Shown: positions 55,991-64,000 of the stretch, one piece after another
How positions within the stretch are numbered: the stretch's first letter is position 1
How the letters are laid out: each line of letters opens with the position of its first letter
From: Rheum nobile
Lineage: Eukaryota > Streptophyta > Magnoliopsida > Caryophyllales > Polygonaceae
Length of the DNA stretch: 64,000 bases
Assembly (NCBI GenBank): GCA_027886185.1
Contig: WOAB01000837.1
Location: 496,001-560,000, forward strand
Direction of reading: 5' to 3'
Position numbers and translations under genes: made by a program
The notes under the pieces: generated by a model
Told to the model about the DNA's origin: nothing
Databases searched by the model: none
The model's input: the letters and a program-made list of their open reading frames with translations, nothing else

Positions 55991-57618
55991 TATGGTGAAT
56001 AATATAAAAGAAAGAATGTAGTAAGGTTTCAGTGGTCTAGTGAATTATGTGGTAACAATAATATCCATGTGATACGTATTGGGACAAAAGGTTTAGTTGT
56101 GTTACATATATAAATGGCAGACTCAGATCTAAGAGAGGTAGATACTGTTCCCAAAAGGTCATCTAATAGTTCATTCGTAGTATCATTCATAGGATCAGTG
56201 ATGGGGATCATCCGAAAGGTGGAATACAAACAACAAGGACAACAACAGACAAGAAGGAAAATAACATAATATATAGTACAAACAACAAGCCAACAAAAAG
56301 GTTAAAGATAACAACAACATACAACGCATAAAGCAAAAGTGTAACCATATACGAACTAGAGTTAGATCTAGATACCAAAAAAGATGACGAGCAAGATGTA
56401 TCAACGTTAATATTTCAATAGTTACAAGATACAGATAACAATTCATATCATGTGTCAATACATCATTTTGAAAATGGAAAGCAGTTTCAGACTTATATAT
56501 CTGTTTTGTGAAAGAAATTATTAAAATAGTTATTAGTTGAAAATATTGCAACCAAGGGTATATAGTAGGCATCAAGACATAGAGGTAAGAAAATAGAAAA
56601 CAAAGACATTGCATAAACCACACACAAGAGGAGGGGCCAAGACCATTGACGCAAACTCTTAACCACAGAAACTCAACCCAAAGAAGGAAGAGCGAAGTAG
56701 ACAAAGAGTAAGCAAATGATGAGATGTTAGCCTCCTAAAATGGGGCATGCAAAAATCAGAGAGATGGTTCACAATACAAGTCTCTAGAAGTGTAAATGAT
56801 CTGTAAATATTCTTGAAGATCCATTTCATAGAACGTTTCAGAGGGTAAAAGCCCATTTTAAGTCTCACGGATTTGCAGAAACCACTAGGAAGGGATGTAG
56901 CTAATACCAGTACCTCAAACCCTTCTCACATGCAGACAACCCAGCAAGAGGTAAGCCAAAAAGAGGAAGAGAGACCATCTGGTTAACTAGCAAGACCCTC
57001 CTACGGGGCATGCAAATACAAGAGGTGGATTTATACTCACAAGATTTGCAAGAGTCTAAAGATAAAGGGATAAAGATAAAGGGGTGGGGGTGGGGAATGG
57101 GGAAAACAATAGGAAGGAGCATAATACTTATACTTTTGCAAAGGGAGGCTACACAATACATTATAATCAAGAGTAACAACAAACTTAACGACACGTCAAC
57201 GGTAGAAAAGCAGATAGATCTACACATCACAAGGAAAGAGATAGAATCACATACCACTAATAGGAGAAATTGAGTGGTGTAATCTCAGCCTGGAAAAGTG
57301 CTTAGTATCAAGGTGAAGTCGTCCTCCCAGTTGTGCTTGAATCAACCTCGAAATAGATCTTCGATCAAACAAATTGTTGGACTGATTTTGGGGATGTTTG
57401 AACAAGTTATTGAACAATTTCTTTTCTTGATTTTTGGAAGGGGATAAGTGGACAAGATCAAGTGGATATACGTACCAATTGGTCTTGAACAATTCGACAA
57501 GTTGTTGGAGGATAAACACACCTAGAACAACTAGACACTTTTCGATGAACACATGAATAAAATAGGATTTATTTCTGGAATCTCTCCAAGATAAAACACA
57601 AGGTTAACTCTGGTTTTT
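55991..57618 (-). other. Region upstream of the minus-strand LINE ORF2, unassigned
   Basis: No recognised domain. Open frames on the minus strand (56029-56229, 56195-56704, 56901-57257, 57247-57552) are Leu/Cys-rich or low in information. Two related blocks containing ggggcatgcaaa are at about 56740 and 57005. Given its place it may hold LINE ORF1 and leader in decayed form; that is inference. Confidence 0.35.
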
Positions 57619-57620
57619 GT

Positions 57621-58144
57621 TTATGATTGAACTGCCTAAACAATGGCATAGGAACCAGAATATATAGGCACAAAATGACAAGGAAAAACAACTCTTGAAC
57701 TATCCCTAATCAACGCTGAGGAAACCCTTCACTTGCACATGAGTGATCCACAACAAAATGACTTGCATTATGACCTTATGCTAGTATTTGATGTAGAAGG
57801 ATCCATTTGGCACGTAACTTTCAAATTTTAAGGTAAATGCACGTGTGGTTTGAATTTGATCCCATGACCAATGAAAGTGTGTTTATGATTGAACTACCTA
57901 AACAATGGCATAGGAACCAGAATATATAGGCACAAAATGACAAGGAAAAACAACTCTTGAACTAGCCCTAATCAACGCTGAGGAAACCCTTCACTTGCAC
58001 ATGAGTGATCCACAACAAAATGACTTGCATTATGACCTTATGCTAGTATTTGATGTAGAAGGATCCATTTGGCACGTAACTTTCAAATTTTAAGGCAAAT
58101 GCACGTGTGGTTTGAATTTTAGCCCATGACCAATGAAAGTATGT
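57621..58144 (-). repeat. 262-bp tandem duplication with promoter-like motifs
   Basis: Two head-to-tail copies, 57621-57882 and 57883-58144, differing at only a few bases. Read on the minus strand each has attggtcatggg (CCAAT type), a cacgtg-containing block, and tatatatt about 180 bases on. The order fits a promoter reading toward lower coordinates. No protein coding is evident. Confidence 0.75.
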
Positions 58145-59386
58145 TGCCGACATCACTCCCGGTTGCTCTGGGATCAACTTGTTCACACCAAAATCATGTT
58201 TGTCCAGCACTACTTGGCTCCATAGTCTTCCCTTGATGTATAAGGATGGTTGGAAAGTTATGGCACGAGGAAAGTCTTGAGTAAGTGGCTCCATACCTGG
58301 AGGGTTCCCTGAAACCCTAGTTTATGCACGAGCAACATTGTGTGTGAGGGAAGGCGTCGGGCACTTGGGAATCTTCTCCGACACTCTTGACTCCATTTGG
58401 CTTGTCTGGTCCTTGGACACTTGTGGTAAAGATTTCATCTCTTTTGGATAAAGTTGGCTCAGAGAGTTGCGAGGAGTCAAGTCTAGCGCGGCGCGTGGCA
58501 CGGGTCATACAACGCTAGCTTGTCCTTGGCCATTTGACTCAGCCACCAAACTACTTGGAGTGTCCTCAACACTTTTGAAACTTGATGGATTCCCTTGTTA
58601 CTCATTTGGTGAAGTTGTGATGGCTTGGTCTTGAAGCTCTTGATGTGGCACGACCGTGATAACATCATCCTCCTTCTCTTGAAAGTGATTCGACCTTGAA
58701 TCTGAATGGACTTCAAGAAAAACTTGATAATGAGTCACTAGCATCTTTTCATCAAAACAAGACACTGTCAAGTCTAATCTCCTACAGTCTAAATGATACA
58801 TAAAGAGGTATCTGCATGCTAAGCCACTCTTTTTCTTATGCTTATGGAAATGCTTTATCATATCATAAGTGAAATAACAAGCATTCTTGAAAATGTAGTT
58901 AATATAGTGACCTAGATGCATCCTACACGTGTCTTGTGAAAGACGTCAATGATATAGGCAAGAATCCCTAGCCCGAAATGTCAATGCATCATGCAACACA
59001 AAAGAATCTCTAAGACTACATGCATGTATAAAAGACATCATGTATGAAGAGACAAAACATGAAGAAGTGAAAGAGACTTCCCTGAATTTTGAACTTCTTT
59101 TGTCTTCCTCATCTTCTCTCCTTGGCTGAAAAACTTCCCTCGTCCCCATTGATGATGATCATGGTATCTTCATTTCTCTCAAGGCCGAATGTAAGACATG
59201 TTGGAAGCATAGGCATTCCATCCAACCATGGAGTAACCATGAAACTTAGGAATTCAGAGCAAGGGTTGGAGTTGCAAGAGGCTTTAGTGTTGACCACTTC
59301 AAAATGGTGACACAATGTTGATGATTTGAAGGTGTGGAGAAAATTGGTTAGAGCTCCAAACTTTCCTACTTCTTAGGTGTAAATAG
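58145..59386 (-). other. Unassigned segment with weak minus-strand open frames
   Basis: Open frames at 58043-58294, 58598-58921, 58946-59149 and 59109-59315 on the minus strand show no domain I recognise. The segment adjoins a solo LTR and may belong to element H or to the sequence upstream of the tandem promoter. Confidence 0.3.
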
Positions 59387-59391
59387 AGTGA

Positions 59392-60917
59392 TGATAGGAC
59401 CAAAACCTACCCACAAGCGTATGGGATTAGTTGTAGTTTTTTAAGTATCGTTACCACGAGGACTATGTAGTATCGATTGTAATGTCGACTGATAAGATAA
59501 GCCATAAGGGATTTTTTTTTTCATTTGACTAACTAAGAAACAAGAAAGAATTGCAAAAGATGATTGTAATTAATAGAGGAAAAGCTTCAAGGACCAGGGA
59601 TCTCCACAACAATGTCTTGATAAACTTACTAGATATCTATCTAAAAATTGCCTGAAATTGTTTGAAGGTAAGCCATCTATAGTTTCTACTAACTCTTGTA
59701 AGATGATAATAGACATGCCTAAATTCCAACTAACAATCGATGTCGCATAGATCTAATCAAATCTAAACCCTTTTGACACTTAGAATCTAGGATCAAACTG
59801 AGTTAACTTTTGTTGTCGTGTTCCACTAAGTCCAGACAAATCTAGGCTTCTATGATAGCTTAGAATTCCACAAGAGTAATTAGGTTGCTGTCACATAAAT
59901 AATACTCTAGTTCAATTCCTAGTAGTCCGATAAAAATAATCTCATGTCGGTTTCATACCCCATTTGAGTTATTTATTTAGGTTATCTCCAGTCGGTCTCA
60001 AACCTAATAGAAATCTAATCAACTTTTATTAATTGCATTAAGAACTCTAGGATTGAATCAAACAAAGTTTCAGGTTTCAATTCAGACAAATATCATGCAA
60101 AAGTCTACTTATAAATTGTTGGGATCATCCCAACCCTAAAAATATGGAATTAGCTAGACATATTTGCAAGAAAAATCAAAGAAATCATATTAACGATGGA
60201 AATCATAAACAAGATTGAAGAGAAATAGAAACTTAGTCATGAATCCAGTAGAACAATATCCAAAGTTGATTCAAGAGGAGGGAAACAACTAGGTCTAGAG
60301 AGTTTGAAAAAGTAGCAAAAGATCCCTAGAAAAACCTCATAAGATGTATCTATACAAAAGGTAAAAAGTTTCCCAAACATAAATCATCCCGGGTAAAATG
60401 CTCGGTGCACGCCTGAACCGTGCAGAAGACACACGGTCAAGCGCATTGTAAAAAATGTCTACAGAAGATGTTCTGTACGATCCACTGCATGACCAACAAC
60501 ATCATGCAGGAACAACCGCATAGACTGTGGAGTAACTGCACGATCTAGTGCACGGCCCCAAACAGAATGTAAGAACGACCGCACAGACCGTGTGGTAATT
60601 GCACGGTCTTGCACTGGGCTTCACCATCGACTTCACGGTCCTCCATGGCTTTGCGTACCTCTCATATTAGCTCGTTTCTAGCCCGAATTCACCCCGATAT
60701 GCAACGTTAGTCTCTAGACGAAACCCAGAGTCCCAACAACATTCACAAAAAGCCCGAGAAATCCATCAAAGTGCCTGAAAACACACAATTTCCTCGTGTA
60801 GACATCTATAACAAAGAAAACGATGCAACTAACTAAAAATGCAAAATAAAATGCACAAAACAACCTAGACTATAATACAAATGCTTGTCCTAAACATGTA
60901 TTAAATGGATGCTATCA
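59392..60917. mobile_element. Solo LTR (TSD agtga)
   Basis: 1526 bp from tgataggacc to gatgctatca, with matching ends tgatag/ctatca, flanked by agtga at 59387-59391 and 60918-60922. It contains a cacggtc/gaccgtg-rich block at 60410-60640 and no coding motif. Orientation is uncertain. The family differs from D, F and G except for the palindrome-type block. Confidence 0.85.
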
Positions 60918-60922
60918 AGTGA

Positions 60923-61256
60923 CTACCTTAGATTCATTCTTTCATTCAACTTCAAGAATGGAAGAAGACTTGGCTTGAGATTTCTTGAACTTTTCCATAT
61001 TTCTTCAAAATCTTATTTAGAACTTTCAATGCTTCTTTCTTGTTGATTTGATCTTTATATTCCAACACCTCTTCTTTACTCATACGATAAAAAATGACGT
61101 TCTTGCTTGCATAGTTCAAGGTGTTCCTCATGGTTTCAGGGTGATACTTTGCCTTTTCAGCTTGTGCCCAAGGTTTTCCCAAAACAATCGAATGTCTCGA
61201 AGGGGCACGACATCACAAACGAAAATGGCTTTGTATCCATGAAGTGAGAATGTTAC
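60923..61256 (-). pseudogene. Element H protease-pol remnant, distal part
   Basis: On the minus strand: VTFSLHGYKAIFVCDVVPL, then a decayed match to the usual LLGRPW segment (GKPWAQAEKAKYH in a shifted frame, 60952-61182). This is the end of a gypsy protease. It ends at the agtga solo LTR. Confidence 0.55.
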
Positions 61257-61261
61257 CATAG

Positions 61262-62149
61262 TGATGCGAACAACCCCTGAAGTGTTGTCTGCAACGCAGG
61301 ATCTTTGATTCCTCAAGCTTGAATTCGATTCCTTCTCTTCCGTAGCCAAAGAGATGGCTTTCCTAGGGCTAAAGAGATAGCCTTCAAACTCGTCAAAGAG
61401 ATGACGGAGAAATCAAAATGATGATCACAAACACCGAAGAGATGATGAACAATTGCTCGAAGCGACGAGCTACGGGATAGACGATCCGTGGGATCGAAGA
61501 GTTGACGTTAGAACTCAAGGGAAGGAGCGTACTCAACTTTACTACTCAAATTCAACATGATTTTATTAATGACATAAGTAGTGTTTATATAACACAATTT
61601 CGTGGCCTATAGCCTTGCAAAAGAAGAAAACTACCTAATGCGAAAGATAAGGAAACTAGATAAAAGATAAGATCTTGCTAAAGAAGCAATTAGGAAACCA
61701 AACAATCTTGGATCCTAATTTTTCTTATCTAATCCTAAAGAAATAATAAACTAAATAAAAATGATGGAAATAATAAAAAATCAAACAAGGAAAAACGGAT
61801 TAAACTATATCTAATATAACCTAATTAAGGAAAGTGAATAAATCCCGTTAGAAATTGCACAGCTCTCAGTAAAACTCGATTTTTACCATCTTCTTGTTAG
61901 AATATTGAATTGACGTAAACTATGAAGTTGTATATCTTTGAATCAGCTTTCCAACGCATCTTGAATCATCACCATATTAATTTTCTAGCCACCGTTATGG
62001 CCGTTTTACCGAAGACTGTCCAGAGCCAAATCGCCAGTAACAATTCCGCGGTCGCGGCTATGGCTTCCGCGGTCGCGGAAAACCTTCTGTACTCATTGAG
62101 CCTCTTCCTTGGAGGCCTTTGATTAATCCTCTCATGCATGTTGCTATCA
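61262..62149 (-). mobile_element. Solo LTR G inside element H (TSD catag)
   Basis: 888 bp, minus-strand copy of the D-type LTR (plus strand tgatgcgaacaacccc to gcatgttgctatca), flanked by catag at 61257-61261 and 62150-62154. Both ends match D closely. It carries the perfect inverted repeat ttccgcg/cgcggaa (62065-62080) and a second such copy at 62044-62057. Protease sequence of H lies on both sides. Confidence 0.94.
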
Positions 62150-62154
62150 CATAG

Positions 62155-62520
62155 CTTTCTTCGTCACTTCAACATTATCTTTTCCATCTTAGAGACTCAT
62201 CATTTATGGCGTAGGATGTGGAAAAGTGTTTAACTCCAACTTGTTAACCATGCTCTCTCCAACAACATTGTATGCCAACTCATGGCCGATCATAGTAAGC
62301 AAAGTCTTTCCTTGAACAACAACCTTACTATTGAAAGATTGTGTCACATGTTGTTGCTCCAAGCAAAATAGATTATGTTGGCATCCCTAGCGGATGCAAT
62401 TCTTTCATCTCTTCCTTCTTCACGGATTTGGCGCCATAGTTGTTGTATCTCGGCAAAAGTGGCTGGCCTATCTTCATTCCTTGGGATAGACATGATATCC
62501 TTACCCTACTCTTCCTGCAT
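62155..62520 (-). pseudogene. Element H gag start fused to protease
   Basis: On the minus strand a possible gag start (MSIPRNEDRPATFAEIQQLW, near 62490) runs within about 100 bases into a protease segment (MVNKLELNTFPHPTPY, near 62200-62260). The gag body and knuckle are missing. The Asp-Gly-Gly site is not recognisable. H is thus another deletion derivative. Confidence 0.5.
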
Positions 62521-64000
62521 CAAGAGCAAATGCAAAAGAAAAAGCAAAGAAAGAACCAAGAAAAGCACTAAAACAAGGAAGGACGCGAGGTTAGTGAAAA
62601 ACCGAAAAGAATGCACTAAGTTTCAAGGTAAAGAGTACCACCTTTTGTTAAGGCAAGAGCCACAAAGTTTCTAAGAACAAGACATGCACAAATCTTACTT
62701 AAACCAAGAACGTTACACAATTCAAATTTAGGTTCACTCAAGGGTAACTTCATTTCAATTAAAGCAAGACCAAAGACAAGTTACTTGTTTCAAAGTTTCA
62801 TCTGAAGTGCTCTACTTGGACAAGGTTTGGGATTTGAAAAGAGACAAATTACACCAAGGACAATCTAGATATGCAATCTAAGTTCAATATATAACCAAAC
62901 AAGGTTCACAAAGACATGATTGGAGCAAGAAGTTCAATTTAGACAAGACAATATAAGCAAGGCCGTAGCTCGACTTCTCTTTCTCGGTGGATCCGACTTC
63001 TTCTAAGCTCGACTTCTTTTTCTCTAATTTTTTCGTCGAGTCCGAAATTTTCTTAGTCCAACTTATTTTTCTCGTCGAGTCTAATTTTTATTTATTTTTG
63101 ATTCATATGACCAAAGAAGACAAGAAAGGACTGGAAATTCAACAACTAACAAGAGCTTACAATTTAGCGCAAAATCGACTTTAGGGTGGTCTTCATTTCC
63201 TTGCATATGGCGCAAAATTCGTTTTTGGGCGGAGTGTGTCAGCTTTTCCTGGTATGAATAAGCTTTTGTCAAGGTGAAGTAGCCTTTCCCAATGTCAATG
63301 GGAAGGAGATTTCTCGAAATCCACAAAGAATCCCCAAAGTGAGGAAAATAAATGGGGCCGAGAACGGGGATGTGGGCAAATAAATTTTCCGCATGGGGAT
63401 GAGGACGTGGATGGGGACAATGGTCCCAACCCATTCCTCACCCCACCTTACCCCCCGATAGAGAATTTCATGGTGATCCCTAATAGGTATTTTCATGAAT
63501 ATATTGACAATATATTATAAAGTATTATGATTATATTTTATGAAATTGAATAGGTTTTTTCTATATTAAACTTGAATATGTTTATTCGTATACATTATAC
63601 AATGTTCAATATGATTATAAGTTTAACAATTAATCTAATTTATGACAAATTATATGACTTTATTTGTTAAAAAATGAAATTAATAAGTAATATAAATTAG
63701 GAATCTAACGAGCAAATCCACGGAATAAGTAAATGAGGAAAAACAGACATGGACGAGGATTCCCTGACGAGGATGGATAATATGTGGGGATATGGATAAA
63801 GATGCTTTTCATTCTCCAAACGGGATGAAATGAGGACATGAAAATAAACTTAAAAGGGGATAGGGACATGGAGGGTATTTTTCATTCCGAACCCGTGCCA
63901 TTGATATCGCTACTAGTATTACTATGTGCTCCATTTCCACACGAATGGCTAATAGCTTTTATGGTACATGTAGCCATTCGTACAGGTGCAAGTGCTATTC
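62521..64000. other. Unassigned 3' flank
   Basis: AT-rich with no gene that I can support. It contains a cgactt/gtcgagtc-rich patch (62970-63080) and two G/A-rich blocks (63350-63420 and 63720-63890). tcaatgg near 63297 and ccattga near 63898 could be ends of a decayed repeat of about 600 bases, but this is weak. Confidence 0.3.

Noticed and set aside
56195..56704. 169-codon minus-strand frame rich in Leu, Cys and Phe
   Set aside because: Composition follows the AC-rich plus strand; no recognisable domain and no start context. It could be decayed LINE sequence but not a supported gene.
1..64000. CRISPR array, rRNA, bacterial operon or integrated DNA virus
   Set aside because: No spaced repeats of CRISPR type, no rRNA-like sequence, no operon layout, and all RT/integrase domains fit Ty3/gypsy elements or LINEs, with no movement or coat protein motifs.

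Overview
This is a nuclear plant window, most likely from a flowering plant. The evidence is one complete nuclear gene for a mitochondrial complex I subunit with plant promoter elements, embedded in plant LTR retrotransposons and LINEs. The species cannot be read from the sequence. Lineage names for elements are inferred from protein motifs, not from a search.

Positions 1-39522 are one large nest of retroelements. The outermost is a decayed Ty3/gypsy chromovirus of Tekay/Del type (element A). Its 5' LTR is cut by the window start, its internal region is 2145-11165, and its 3' LTR starts at 11166. A 5'-truncated L1-type LINE sits in that 3' LTR (11556-14027 and 31409-33807). A second Tekay-like element (B, 14028-31403, TSD ataaa) splits the LINE inside ORF2. 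A non-autonomous element with large LTRs (C, 24241-31009, TSD tggct) splits the 3' LTR of B. Further on, the LTR of A is split again by a short non-autonomous element (D, 34363-37907, TSD gtcga). A solo LTR (3217-5732, TSD atata) interrupts the accessory ORF1 of A. The end of A (38412-39522) is a scrambled junction: an inverted LTR piece, a lone gag piece and an LTR end.

Positions 39523-46168 hold a degenerate AT-rich tandem repeat, a minus-strand LTR relic, and a minus-strand gag-protease element (E) that has lost reverse transcriptase and integrase. Solo LTR F (TSD gacaa) sits inside E.

Positions 46700-50700 are the one clear host gene: NDUFV1, the 51 kDa NADH-binding subunit of complex I. 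Its start codon is the last three bases of exon 1, followed by a 1640-bp intron and an uninterrupted second coding exon, giving 487 residues. A telo-box and three site II motifs lie upstream.

Positions 50700-64000 are accessory again: a SINE-like and a MITE-like segment, a decayed minus-strand LINE (about 52000-55990) with a solo LTR in it, a 262-bp tandem duplication with promoter-like motifs, and a decayed minus-strand gypsy fragment (H) flanked or split by two solo LTRs (59392-60917, TSD agtga; 61262-62149, TSD catag).

The most unusual points are the depth of nesting, a hairpin kept in all Tekay-type LTRs, structure-like palindromes that differ in sequence between LTRs, an amber codon at the same place in ORF1 of A and B, and three RT/integrase-less deletion derivatives (D, E, H) of one lineage.
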